The translations under genes were made by a program, and so were the position numbers. A stretch of DNA of 64,000 nt from Trichostrongylus colubriformis (taxonomy: Eukaryota > Nematoda > Chromadorea > Rhabditida > Trichostrongylidae): the NCBI GenBank assembly GCA_963978905.1, contig OZ022261.1, positions 2,543,992 to 2,607,991 of the forward strand, read 5' to 3'. The notes below the pieces were generated by a model. The model was not told the DNA's origin. It was given only the letters and a program-made list of their open reading frames with translations, and made no database searches. Shown here piece after piece: positions 11,950-29,689 of the stretch (the first letter of the stretch is position 1; each line of letters begins with the position of its first letter).

Positions 11950-12640
11950 AGTATGATACATTGTAACTATACTATATCATATTATAACTATATTATACTA
12001 CATCATATTATAACTACATTATATTATGTTGTAACTATATTACATTATATTATAACTATACTATATTATATTATAACTATATTATATTATATTGTAGCTA
12101 TATTATATTATATTATAACTATATTATTTTATATTATAACTATATTATATTATATTATAACTATATTATTTTATATTATAACTATATTATATTATATTAT
12201 ATTATAACTATATTACATTATATTATAACTATATTATATTATATTATAACTATATTATATTATATTATAACTGTAATATATTATATTATAACTATATTAT
12301 ATTATATTATAACTATAATATATTATATTATAACTATAATATATTACATTATAACTATATATTACATTATATTATAACTATATTACATTATATTATAACT
12401 ATATTATATTATATTATAACTATATTATATTATATTATAACTATATTATATTATATTATAACAATATTATATTATATATTATAACTATATTATATTATAT
12501 TATAACTATATTATATTATATTATAACTATATTATATTATATTATAACTATATTATATTATATTACAACTATATTATATTATGTTATAACTATATTATAT
12601 TATAACTACATTATATTATATTATAACTATATTATATTAC
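11950..12640. repeat. AT satellite, about 21-bp unit
   Basis: About 33 head-to-tail units of the type TATAACTATATTATATTATA, with scattered length changes. Open frames across it are low-complexity artefacts. Confidence 0.95.
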
Positions 12641-12667
12641 ACTCAGTTACCATTCCGTGTCTGGCCA

Positions 12668-12750
12668 TCATATATCGCCACTGCGGAGGGTGTTGTATAT
12701 GTCTGCAAAAATCGCAGGCATATACAACACCCTCCGCAGTGGCGATATAT
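12668..12750. repeat. Perfect 83-bp hairpin
   Basis: Arms of about 33 bp start ATATATCGCCACTGCGGAGG and are repeated exactly in inverse. The loop also pairs (CTGC against GCAG). Next to the AT satellite this is a strong cruciform candidate. Confidence 0.9.
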
Positions 12751-13110
12751 GGAGGATCCCCGGGAGCCCACGCTCTCTCATTTCTCTGGCGACGCTTGTT
12801 GGTGGTTGAAATGCAGTTTCATCAGATAGCTGCTCTCCTGACGTAGTAGGCACCTGCATTTCGTTGTTGTCGTCTTCGGTTGAATCAGTAACTTCCGGCG
12901 TAACCAGCGCCATGTCGCAACGCTCTGCCCTGTGCTGCCTTTCAACAGTATCCAGTATCTCGTGGACTAGGCGCTTCCTTGCGGTCTTACTGTGTGGAAA
13001 TAGTCCTATCTGTGCCAGCGTTCCTGTGAGCGATTCCAAAGTGACCATCAGATAGATCGGCCCATCTGTCTGAACGGTGCAATGTACAAAAGAACTGTTT
13101 ATTCATACTC
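12751..13110 (-). pseudogene. Possible coding fragment, unknown family
   Basis: A minus-strand frame of about 115 codons runs from a possible acceptor (AAACAG at about 13101) into the hairpin at 12750. It reads FVHCTVQTDGPIYLMVTLES, then a basic helix-like stretch KTARKRLVHEILDTVERQH, then an acidic Ser/Thr tail. Composition is protein-like, but the end is truncated by the hairpin and no family is recognised. A transposon-derived protein fragment is the likeliest source. Confidence 0.3.
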
Positions 13111-13859
13111 AGGCGGTCTTGAATACCGGCCAGTATCTTACCTATTGATATGGTATCGTACACGTGGTTTCCCTCCTTAGGTTTGATACCGGTATCATAC
13201 CACAAGCCTTCACTTGTTATGCTCGCATGATCATGAAAGATGATAAGACCGCCATGTTTGAGGTTAACCTAAGCTAACAGACTTCATACTAAATTTATAT
13301 ATAAACTTACAAACTTTACCACAACTCTAGTACAAACCAAACAATTAAATTAACATTGGCAATGCTCTACGCTCTGCGGTCACGTCCGTGACAGCATCAT
13401 TCTTCGATAGCTGTGGGCTAACCTGCAGTGATTCTGGACTCTTGGCAGTAACGTCTATTGGAGCCAATCGTAGGGATAAACCTCTTGTGGAAGTGGTCGG
13501 CTCGTAGAGAACTCTTGTGGCATCACCACAACGCATCGAACTGCAATCGCGTCGTACCTTCCTCTAAATCTTCGAACAAATCCCCCCGCTTTCTCATTCT
13601 TCAATCCTCTCAGACCTGGGTCCACACAAGCCATAGATCTCGAATAAGCAGCTCACTGGTTAGAAGCTACCATACCTGGACTGTCGAAGGCTGTTTCTGT
13701 CGCTCCGTCTCCGAATGCCTCGTCAAGGCTCCTACAAATCGTGGACCAGTCGAATACGCCGCGTTCTGCAATGGATTACTTCGTCTCTATTCATTCGCAT
13801 AAACGTCGGATTACCATTCAACCCACCGCTATCCGCTAAGTGCCCCTTCCTTGCAACTT

Positions 13860-14320
13860 GAAGGGTGGCGATTTCGTTCTTCACCTGTAACACGTCTGTC
13901 TAAAGCATCTCACAGATTTCTGCCAGTAATTCTCCATCCCTTTCCGTAGTACTGATGTAGCCACCCAGTCTCCTATTGTGGTTATCCCTCCTTGATTTAA
14001 TACGTTCTTAACGGCATTCCATAGCTTCCTCTTAGTCCACATTTCAGTAATCTCTGACGCCAACATAGCCTACACATCCTCTAACCCAACCTTGATTTCT
14101 TTCTCTATCCTCTTTTCTTTTGACAGGCGGGATTCGCTCAACCACTTTAACACGACTTCTGCATGCTTATCAATGCGTAACTAATACGTTCGCTCAGTAA
14201 GCTACCTTCGGGGATCATTTCGCCGCTTTCTCTCACTTGAAAAGGTGTCCAATGTTTCCTCCATTTCCACCAGGTTTTCGTCCTGTATTGGCAGCATTCT
14301 GGAACAAGTGGTGGTACTAG
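13860..14320 (-). pseudogene. Decayed gag-like or unknown coding remnant
   Basis: One minus frame, interrupted by stops, reads a charged stretch (VEMEETLDTFSSERKRRN), then SRLSKEKRIEKEI, then ITEMWTKRKLWNAVKNVL. Charge and helix character suggest a coiled-coil protein, perhaps a retroelement gag, between the direct repeats at 11310 and 14878. This is inference from composition and position. Confidence 0.25.
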
Positions 14321-14877
14321 GCTCTCTTTCTATCAACATTTTGTGTCACCGGCTACCACGAGGCACAGGTACACTTCCTTCTTCTCGCTCTTTTAACGTC
14401 CGATTCCCTTTACTGACGATCTGTACTCCGGGTACCTTAACCTCTCGGTAACCTCGGAGTGGCACACACAATTATAACCGGTACACGAAGTATCCAGCAC
14501 CAACGATACGTTCTGCAATCGAGAGAAATACACGCACGACACTTCTTATTGCTCTACTGAAGCGATAGGGTGTCAATCGATACGCGTGCAAAACGACACG
14601 TGTGGTAACTGGGCGATCGATACACAAAACGATCGAACAACACACAATACGCAGCTTATCGCCCAGTAACAATGGTAAGATCTGACTCCGAATACATGCG
14701 CGATCAACAGTAATGACGTGACAGCAATCAATCATCTGCGATCGACTGACGAGATATACACTACCTCGAGAGTCCACACCCGAGTCAACACACAATAGTT
14801 CACTGAGTAACTTACGCCACTTACTAGTTGTCGTGAGAATAGTGGATATCGGCTAGAGTAGTTCAGCCCCCATGTAC

Positions 14878-14980
14878 GGACCGAAAGTGTTAGGTGGATG
14901 ATTATAAGGTTCAACCCATATCTCCCACTTCACGGTAACAAGGAGATGGCACCACGAAATAGGCCTACAATTTATCGAAG
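14878..14980 (+). repeat. 100-bp direct repeat, right copy
   Basis: Partner of 11310-11410 (GAAAGTGTTAGGTGGATGAT through CACCACGAAATAGGCC). About 85-90% similar by eye. Confidence 0.6.
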
Positions 14981-14982
14981 AG

Positions 14983-15498
14983 CCATGGAAAGCGGGAAGC
15001 TTAATGCTTGGTGGCTTTTCACGTAGAAATTGATTTGTTTGTTTGAAGTGCTTGAGTTTCCAAGGCAGAGCATTTTGTTGTACAGAGACTCAAATATTCA
15101 ATTACTGCACAATTCCTCGTGAAATCTTTACACGTTGACGACAATGCTAGTTCTTGCGTGTCTGCCACGAGGAACCGCGTGTATTTTTCACTGCCGCAAA
15201 ATGGGTGTGTTGCAAGTGTTCCGATTTTTAGAGGTCGGCACCGAATTGGGTCACCGCGCGCAGCGACGCTTCGCGAATTGTCCGAATGGTGGCGTGTCCT
15301 GCCGTCCGGTCTCTCCCAGATTTGCCTAAGCCTTTGTAAAGAGGAGTTGGCAGCGTGTTTTTACCTGTCTTTACCTGATCACAATCCGCCGCGCAACCTG
15401 ACCTGACCTCACCAGTCGGAACACTTGCATCCACCCCCGCAAAATGGGTTCTACAAAAAGGAAAACTTTTTTTGAAGGGCGAATTAAATATAACATAG
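14983..15498 (+). repeat. Duplicated unit, left copy, split by an insertion
   Basis: It matches 16022-16300 in direct orientation (AGCCATGGAAAGC through GAAATCTT and CTGCCGCAAAAT, then GAAGGGCG). The left copy is interrupted by the 234-bp element at 15204-15437; the right copy is the empty site. Confidence 0.75.
15204..15437. mobile_element. 234-bp element with 9-bp target duplication
   Basis: CGCAAAATG occurs at 15195-15203 and 15438-15446. The ends GGTGTGTTGCAAGTGTTCC and GGAACACTTGCATCCACCCC are inverted repeats. The second copy of the host unit at 16022 lacks the element. A 9-bp duplication is typical of Mutator-like elements. The core GATTTGCCTAAGCCTT links it to family G. Confidence 0.8.
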
Positions 15499-15850
15499 TA
15501 TAATATAATATAATATAATATAATATAATATAATATAATATAATATAATACAATATAATATAATATAATATAATATAATATAATATAATATAATATAATA
15601 TAATAAATATAATATAATATAATGTAATATAATATAATACAATACAATACAATACAATACAATATAATATAATATTATATTATATTATATTATACTATAT
15701 TATATTATATAACATAATATTATAATATATTATAATCACAATAATATTATATAATGTAATATAATATAATACAATACAATATAATGTGATGTATTATAAT
15801 ATAATGTAATATAATAGTATAATGAAATATAATATAAATAAACACAATAT
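15490..15850. repeat. TATAA microsatellite
   Basis: A long (TATAA)n tract, grading into TACAA units near 15640 and mixed TATTA motifs after 15670. Confidence 0.95.
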
Positions 15851-16021
15851 AAAATCACCTGGTACGTATAATATTATAACCAACTATGTAGTAATCAAAA
15901 TATAGGCTTGCTAGGTGTTCGTATTTTTTTAGTTCACGCAGGCACAATCGCCGACAATCTTCAGTGGAAGATGTGAAGCAGGCCAGAAGAATGCGGGGAT
16001 CACGATCGCAATCGCAAGCAA

Positions 16022-16300
16022 AGCCATGGAAAGCTGGAAGTTTAATGCTCGGTGGCTTTTCTCGTAGAAATTGATTCGTGTTTTTGAAGTGCTTGAGTTT
16101 CCAAGGCAGAGTATTTTGATGTACAGAGACCTAAATATTTAATTACTACACGTTTCCTCGTGAAATCTTAACGCGTTGACGACAATGCCAGTTCTTGCGT
16201 GTCTGCCACGGGGAACCGCGCGTATTTTTCACTGCCGCAAAATACGTTCCGAAAGGAGGAAAAGTTTTTTGAAGGGCGGATTATTGATTATAACAAGAGT
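16022..16300 (+). repeat. Duplicated unit, right copy (empty site)
   Basis: Uninterrupted counterpart of 14983-15498, sharing CATGGAAAGC, GCTTGAGTTTCCAAGGCAGA and TCTTGCGTGTCTGCCACG. Confidence 0.75.
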
Positions 16301-16790
16301 AGACTATTAAAGAAATTCAAATAACTAGTAGCCTTCACTCGCATGGTGAAACCATGGTTCTTGTTACGAGAATTGCGTCTGTTTTCGGGTGCCGAATCGA
16401 CGCCAGTTTTTCCTTTTAAAATTCGTCTAGCATAAGCTTATTAATACGGGTAAATGATTGTGCCAATTAGGACCGGCGACGGCGAGTGAAGATTGTTTTT
16501 CGAGAAAATCACAAGCTATCCTTACTTGTGCGTATACAGTACAACAAAAAGGGTGGAGAAGGGCTATGGCTTGTCAGATTCCGGATGGCGCTGATGAGGA
16601 GGTATCGTGATTATGGAGACTACAGAGCGCGCTGATGAAGATGAGACGCTGGAACATCGCAACAGATGTGTAGGGATTTTCTTTGAGCATAATGACATGG
16701 GAACGCGTTGTCCCTCGTGAGCAGAATAAGTGCGTCCCACCACGGGGCGAAATGTCGCAAACGTGTTAACTGTCTTTAAAAGGACCTTAA

Positions 16791-16927
16791 GGTCACTGTC
16801 AGACTGCAGTTTTGCGACTTTGCGGTGTCGCGGCTCCGCACGTAAAGTTGCTGCATTGCACAATCGCAAGGTCGTAGTATCGCGTGAGGAAGAGCGACGT
16901 CGCAAAATCGCAAAGTCAGAGGTGGCC
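16791..16927. mobile_element. Harbinger-like MITE, family B copy 1
   Basis: GGTCACTGTCAGACTGC and GCAAAGTCAGAGGTGGCC are inverted ends, with TAA on both sides (16788-16790, 16928-16930). The interior has GCGGTGTCGCGGCTCCGCACG, as in copies B2 and B3. Confidence 0.8.
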
Positions 16928-17150
16928 TAACAAGCACGAAAAAGAGCTATCACAATAATAACAAGCAGGAAAACGAGCTATTACAATAATACTGTATTTA
17001 TTGTGATATGAGAGAATAAAGATATGCTGACTGTTCGAACGCTGTAGAATCTTTCATAAAATCATGTAACGCCAATGTCATGATGGTGTGATTGCAGATT
17101 TTATGCTACATTTGTACAATTCCCTATTTCGAAATCGAGGGGGAGACGGT

Positions 17151-17292
17151 CGTTTGGCGCGGCCCTTAGGAGCTAATTTGCCAATGGGGCACTGCCAAAG
17201 CTCCTCCCCTAAAAAGGCTTAGGCAAATCTGGGAGAGTCCAGACGGCCCATGCGCCCCATTGGCAAATTAGCTGCAAGGGCCGCGCCAAACG
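17151..17292. mobile_element. Inverted-repeat element, family G copy
   Basis: CGTTTGGCGCGGCCCTTAGG, followed by GCTAATTTGCCAATGGGGC, is inverted almost exactly at the right. The central AAAAGGCTTAGGCAAATCTG is the family G core. Confidence 0.75.
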
Positions 17293-17483
17293 ACATAAAC
17301 CCAAATCGAGGTAGTTCGAAAATAGGATTACATCTCATAAAGTGCGGTGGAACACGAAATACTCGTATGACATTCAAAAGGAACCATTGAATTGTGAGAC
17401 AGAAAAAGGAGAAGACTTTCTGTGGTACGTACGATGCGTCCTCCCGTGGCGTCATGACTTCGCATGCGCCCACACGATGTTGG

Positions 17484-18470
17484 TCATGGTATTACGTATG
17501 AAGCCAAGCGGTAGCCGGGTAGCAATTGCGTACAACACACCATTACAGTAACCCTTCCGCCTATAATATTCACACCAAGGCGCTGTTACAGTGTCTACGA
17601 CTACAGAATACTTTTTTTCAATATTCCGTGTGTAAATGGGATATCCTATACATATACGTCTATGTGTAGGCTATGATGCATAGTGCAGGTGTTATTGAGG
17701 GGGACAGGGAGAAGGAGGCACTGTATTTTGTGTTTGGTTCAGGCGGTATTACAACGACTGGCACCGCTCTACGTATTACAAATGACTGAGGATCTGGAAA
17801 GCACTCCTATCACGTATTCACAAACGAACTAAATTAAAACGGAAGAATTTGCTGTGCTAATGTAGTTGTGGCGGCCTCTCAGCTTCGCGCTCGCTCTCAC
17901 CTAATGACATCCTACTATCATAAACATGTACAATCGAGTGTAAATTTTCACTTGAATCTCAGATGAGGGGAGGGTTACCTGCTCGGTGCCAAGGTAGCGG
18001 GGGAGGCACTCCACCAAGCTCAGCGAACGGCGCTGTTTGCCTGCGGTTTTGCCTGAGTCTTACTTTAGGAGGAAGCACCTACGTTCCTCAGATGAGGGTG
18101 AGGTATATATACATTTTGATGTAAATATACCTCTAATGTACAGATTGGTGATTAAAAGTTGGTCTTGGATTAGAGACGACAGCACGACAATGAGTGTCCT
18201 CCCACCCAACAGCTATGATAGCACCTTCTCCTCAACTTATTCTTGAAAAACTTGGGATATAATAGCGCAGTATGCTGAACACAGAAGAGTGACCGCTCTA
18301 CTACACTCGCTCTATTCACACGCAGAATACTAAGAAATTCCTAGTCGTAGTGACGGTCGAAGTGCATCATGAGCAGTCGCTGATAAATGTAGGCGGAAGG
18401 GTTACTGTAGTGATGTGCCGTGCGCAGTTGCGACCCGACTACCGCTTGGCTTTACACGTAATACCGTTGG
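17484..18470. mobile_element. About 990-bp element with long terminal inverted repeats
   Basis: The ends invert for about 130 bp with gaps: GGTATTACGTATGAAGCCAA and CAAGCGGTAGCCGGGT at the left against ACCGCTTGGCTTTACACG and GGTATT-type ends at the right, with GTAACCCTTCCGCCTA further in. The interior has a short palindrome near 18100-18137 and no transposase I can recognise. Confidence 0.65.
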
Positions 18471-18801
18471 TCAGTGATGCTTGAGATCATTTAGCTATTA
18501 TAATAAAAATCGTGGAAGGTAAATAGGTGATATTCACGTTCATGATGTCGCGATTTGACAACAATTGAGTCAATAAAGTAAATGATTCTTCCCGCAGAAT
18601 TTGGTGCTTTCCATGAAAGTCGAAGGGGGCTCTCAAAATTCAAAAAAAAAGTTCGAGAAGTCCTCCTTCACCTCTATTGCAAAATTATGTCCTTCGGCTA
18701 ATGTTCACTAACGGAATTAGTTGTAACGGGTTTTCAAAGAATTTTCACACCTAACTTTTGCACATGAAGTGGCGCTCAATATACTTCAAAAGCAGGCGAT
18801 A

Positions 18802-18961
18802 GGCCGCACTCATACTTTGCGGAGCCGGCGGTAAGCGTGGCTGTCTCTGCGTTTCCGCTTGTGCCACCTTGTCTCCTTGCCCGCGTCGTCCATGCACCTC
18901 TTCGTGCAACTCTGCGTCGTTTCCTGTAAAGGCACCACGCCCTGCCAACTACTACGCGGCC
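18802..18961. mobile_element. Harbinger-like MITE, family A copy 4
   Basis: GGCCGCACTCATACTTTGCG at the left pairs with CTACTACGCGGCC at the right, with TAA after it. The right arm has diverged. Confidence 0.7.
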
Positions 18962-19721
18962 TAAGATGCTGCTTTGGTACATTGTGATCGACGAATTGCA
19001 TTGACACGCGCCTAAATATTTTTTTTTTTTGCCAATCATATGGGCTACGTGAAGCCTGGCATTGTCACCCATGATGATTGCCTTTCCGCAGATGTGCCTT
19101 GTTGATGGGATCGTCAGAAGATCGGTAGGACGCTTCAGCAGTGATGGCTGTTAACTGTGGACAAAATAGATCCACACTCAAAAATCCAGTGTCATGATAA
19201 GCATTCTCTAAGATTCACAATCATAGCTCCACCTTAACCATTATAAAAGTTTCGCCATCAGCCTTTTTCCATAATAACACTTGTGCACTTCGCCTCGATA
19301 TGCAGGCTTAGTGAATCTCACATTTGAAAAATATTTCATACATTAGGTAACGAGACCTATCTGCGATTTGAAAGCAGCAGAATGTAGCGAACTGCTCAAC
19401 ACGTGACATCCAAAAACTCATACACAACATCCAAATTTTATTCCGTATTTCCCATCCTTTCAGCTATTTCTTGCTCTGCTTGATTCTGATGACGTGGGAA
19501 CTCGATCAATTTGTTTGCGTGTAAAAACTGCGAATGGATAGGTTGTCTTGCAAATTAACAATGGATTAAAACTGTTCATTTGCAAAAAAGAGTGAGTTAC
19601 GAAGCAACCGTGTGGCGGAATATGACAGATGTGAAAGGACCATAAGAGGAAGAGGGCGCTCAATTTCACAACGGCCGAAATTTTCTGACTGCGGGAGCAG
19701 CTCAGTTTCACTGGATAATAG

Positions 19722-25513
<5,792 letters not shown>

Positions 25514-25799
25514 TGTTCAAAATCGATGTCCAGCCTCACACAATCCTCGCGAGAACTATGGTGCAGGTTCTGCTGAGCGCGTCTCTGCGTCCATGCCTCT
25601 CTCTCGTTTCTCTAACGCATACACATAAACACGATTGGTCGGAGCTGACGCTGCACGCCTATTCACGCAGGCCATTGGGCCATTCAAACCAAAAGTCGCG
25701 GGATTTTAGGCAGATGGCTCGGTTCGCGGAAAAAATACAATTTTGTAAGGTACTACTAGAGTTAGGTGGGGGGCACAGTGCATTGTGCTCTGCGTCTCT

Positions 25800-25870
25800 A
25801 TCGCTTTGGCTAGAGCGCAGAGAAGCCATAGCGCTAGCCGAATCGGGTTCGAATTCTGCATAAAAGCGAT
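25800..25870 (+). other. tRNA-like sequence (pol III box A and B)
   Basis: TGGCTAGAGCGCAG resembles box A and GGGTTCGAATTC matches box B about 35 bp later, but the arms do not fold into a full cloverleaf. Probably a tRNA pseudogene or SINE head. Confidence 0.3.
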
Positions 25871-25989
25871 TCAGACGGAGCATAGCGTGCTTCTTTTTTA
25901 TCCTATAGTAGCCAAGCCTTGGGTAGGGAGATTTCGTTTCCCTAAGCTTATGCGAATACGCGTAAATGGCTGTTTAGTCTAGTTGGAGC

Positions 25990-26770
25990 GAATTTGTCGT
26001 AATACACTAATGGTAGAATAATTCAATCGTTTTCTCAGTTACTTAGCTGTATCTAACTGCAACATCACCCTTCCGAGTTGCTCGCAGTAGAACATGTCAG
26101 TTGTTGTCTCGTAGGGAGTATTTTATTTGATTATGATGATGTGAAATAAGTGTAACAACTAAAAGCAGCAATCAATTGAAACAATGAACGGCAAAATAAG
26201 CGAAAGGGAAAGAAAAAGGTGTTCATGATTTAAAAAAAACCCATTGAGTTCACACTCGACGCCTTAGCAAGGTGTCGTATGTGCAATGTGTGCAACCAAA
26301 CGAATTGTAAGCGTTACGGTAGGCCTTACCGTAGGTCAAAATTGCCCGCTCCTGGTGTTGTTAAAAACTGCGAAACTTCGTCAGAAACCAAAGTCGGTTT
26401 TAACCTCGGCTGTCGAGTAGCAGTCTGCATATTAGGACAAAAAACGGCACTATTCAATCAACCTCACAGATTAGTAGTGGCAAAAAATAGCAGGGACTGG
26501 AGTAACTTGCACTGAATCGTTGCAACAGTTTTTTCCCACCAACTTCGTTTGAAATGTTCTAATGGGGTAATCCCGTACCTTGACCACGAATATGACATCC
26601 TCTTCAAGTACTGACGTTGATAAGCTCTATTCCGCGTAAAATAAACAGCCTAACCATGTCTTGGGGCCAAACGAGGCTGATGCTGGAATGAATGTCGTAT
26701 ACGTAATCAGAATGCTGAATTACCCGTGTCTGGAAGTTCTTCTGTTACTGTGCTCGACGACTGATGCTAT
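25990..26770. other. No recognisable feature
   Basis: Intergenic DNA upstream of the tubulin start. It may include its promoter, but I see no motif I would name. Confidence 0.4.
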
Positions 26771-26773
26771 CTA

Positions 26774-26926
26774 CAGTCCATTTCGAAAAAACTGACGGGG
26801 CGTGTCCCATGGACTTGGACGTGTATCAAACTCTCTCTCAACTCTCTCACCCCGCCACACACTCTCAGTCTCGCTATCCACCCAAGTCCGTAGGACACGC
26901 CCCGTCAGTTTTTCCGAAATGGACTG
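26774..26926. mobile_element. TA-inserting MITE, family C copy 3
   Basis: CAGTCCATTTCG and CGAAATGGACTG are exact inverted ends. TA precedes it; the right flank reads AA. Confidence 0.8.
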
Positions 26927-27326
26927 AAGTTTTGCATAACTATGGGGAGCACAACCATAGTACCTCCGTCAACTAAGGCATAGGTGAAAATACAAAGTTT
27001 CTATAGTAACAACGATGACCACCGGCGGCGCTTGGAAGAATGTCATTGCGCAATGGGCTCTCTCTTGAGCGTGCTATTTTCGCTTCGCAACGCTGGTCTC
27101 TCATCATTCACAGACCGTGCGCGGCGGCGGGACACGACAACGCGATCCGCGACGTAATTTCGCAGAGAATAACTGCAGCCTAAGGAGGAGTTGTGTGAAA
27201 GGTGTGGAATACCCCTGCATGACAATTGCTTGTTCGCTCATCGATCAGCTCCTGCTAAGCGATGGGAAAGTGGAAATAGATCTTCTTTTTCGAAATGAAA
27301 GTACAATAATTATGCATCATTGTAAT

Positions 27327-27436
27327 ACAATACCCGCCTTAAGTTTTCAAAAGAAAACGCGGAAAGCGCGGATCCGCGTTTTTTTCGTTTTTTGCTGTAA
27401 CTCGGTTTGTTTTGCCTCAACCTCCATATAATTATA
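27327..27436 (+). repeat. 110-bp repeat, left bracket
   Basis: ACAATACCCGCC through GCGCGGATCCGCG and CCATATAATTATA recurs in inverse at 36846-36956. Together they bracket the composite repeat block. Confidence 0.85.
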
Positions 27437-27585
27437 CCAGGTGAGCTTCGCGATCTACATCGCGTTACGGGGCACCGGTGCGAAACGGGCTGTGTGCGAA
27501 ATGATGTAATCAGGTGAGCTTCGCGATCTCCATCGCGTTACGGGACACCGGTGCGAAGCGGGCTGTGGGCGAAATGATGTAAAAG
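27437..27585 (+). repeat. Two tandem 72-bp units
   Basis: CAGGTGAGCTTCGCGATCT through GAAATGATGTAA occurs twice with few differences. Confidence 0.8.
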
Positions 27586-27599
27586 AAATTGCACAGCAA

Positions 27600-29640
27600 T
27601 GTGGTTCGGCGGAAATCAATACATAGATTTTACATTTGTGCTGAGGGGTAGTCCATTTACAGCCTTCTTTACAAAGGTCCATTATAGCAATAGGTATCGA
27701 TCTACATGCAATAAGCTCTACAGAATGTAAGCTTCTGCAATTATGTCCATCCACTGGTGTGGCCCATCTCATTGCTCGGCCCTCTGTAAGAAAACCGACA
27801 ATTACGACCTATAGCACATGATGCTGCAGTTTTTCAACTTCTGCGACTGTAATCATTCAATGAGATCCCATTACCTGTTCAGCTCTTTGCATAGAGATCT
27901 ATGATTTTGATCGATGTCGACCAATAGGACTTCATTGAAGTTCTGCAACAGCTTCACCTATTGGTGTGGCTTGCTGATGATTTTCCAGGATTTCATCTTT
28001 CATGACGGTACTCACTGAGTCTATGGAGTCATTAGACGTTTGCAGCCTTTCACAAAAACCGATATTTTCAGCCAATATCCTGATGACGGCCCGTCTACCG
28101 CGATCAGTTGACATTATTTTTGTCACTATAGCAGCATCGAATTACTTCCGCTCTCTACGGCACTTTAGACCGCTCCGGGCGGTGTTATATTTCTTATGAG
28201 TGCGCACGATATTGGTGATTGCACGTTCCGCCCATTGTAGGCGGGCCTCCACCTACCTCAATAATGTGCAACACCGCCTAGACAGCACTAATCTCCATCG
28301 ATTTTTTTCGCAGTTTCTGGGCTGCAACTGAGACAACTTATAAACGCTCGTTAAGCACCACCTACGTGGAGCGTGCTCCGCCTACTGAAGGCGTGTATTC
28401 TTCATCTACTACATACACCCTTCACTCATTTTGGCCTACGTTATCGCTACTCCTGGCTGTTTTGGAACGAATTACAGCGAAGGGGCCGGTAGGTCTCTTC
28501 AACAGTCACAAACTCCCTTGACTCATTTTGGCCCACCTTATCCCGACTCCTGGGCTCTCTTGGAACGAATTATAGAATTTTACATTTGGACAGCGAACAT
28601 TGTAACGCACGCCCCTCCCACAGGGGACGGAGTCTGACATGGTCCATGTGCTACCTGTTCATCTCTTAGCAAAACCTATCCAACCCTAACATGACCTGAC
28701 TTCCCCCGCTTGTTTTTCAGGCAGTATAGAATTTCGCTTAGGACAGACAGACAACTTCACAGACACAACAACTACTGGTTTGTATATAAGTTATGTTATC
28801 CCGACTCATGGGCTCCTTGGAAAGAATTATAGAATTTGCATCTGAACACGAAACAATTTAACGCAGGCCCCGTCCACAGTGTCCACAGTGAGCGGAGTCT
28901 GACATAGTCTGGTAAAGTAGTGTGCAGTAAAGACACCTTCTGCACAAAAACCGATATTTCCGATCAATATCAATCGGTGGTGCATGATGTTATAGGATTT
29001 CAACTGTCCATAAGCCGTTTCCGGCCATCGGCACAAACACTGATATTTTCAATCAACATCGTAGCGAAGGCTCCGCCTAACGTGATCATTTGGCATTATT
29101 TTTGCCACTTGGGGTGTTACACATTTTGGTTTTCACCCCGTCCCTGGACCGCTCTAGAGAAGAATATGATGTTTCATGAGTAAACACGATTTCGGTTGCT
29201 TGCACCGCCCACTGTGGGTGGGTCTTCCCTCACTTCAAATATACTGGAAACAGCTCAGATCTCGCTGATCTCCAGCGATTTTTCCTCAGTCTCTAGACTG
29301 CTCTGGAGCTGGGTTATGAACAGTTGCAGTAAGCACCGGCCGCTTGGAGCACGCTCCACCCGTTGAAGGTGGGCTTCCCTTAACTGCTACATATACTCCG
29401 ATCTCATCTTGGTTCACCTTCTCCCGCTGCTTTAGCCTTGATCTGAAGGCAATGCAGCGAACGCCTCGCCTACTGCGGGCGGAGTCAGGCATTGCCCATG
29501 TCCGCTCTGATCATCTTGGCCATGCCCACCCAACCCGAACTTGACCTGACCTCCCCACTTGTCTTACTGGTAAAACGGAGAATCGAACGGACAGACAATA
29601 GTACAAACACACAAAACTCCTTGTTTATTTATAGGTTATG
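27600..29640 (+). mobile_element. RTE-like non-LTR retrotransposon 3' ends (two truncated copies)
   Basis: Two related stretches end near 28790 and 29640 in ACTTGACCTGACCTCCCC-type text, GGTAAAACGGAGAATCG, a GGACAGACA run and CTCCTTGTTTATTTATAGG. That layout is typical of nematode RTE 3' tails. Both contain the ACCGATATTTTC motif that is amplified in the 117-bp array. No intact reverse transcriptase is present. Confidence 0.5.
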
Positions 29641-29689
29641 CTTCTTCAAAAGTAGGAATTGAGGAGCTTTAACCTGCTGGTTACGCGGA

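Noticed and set aside
11953..12207. Tyr/Ile-rich open frame
   Set aside because: Translation of the AT satellite. The same applies to minus frames at 15371-15662 in the TATAA microsatellite.
25659..25863. Opposing open frames upstream of the tubulin start
   Set aside because: They coincide with a tRNA-like repeat and show no coding signature.
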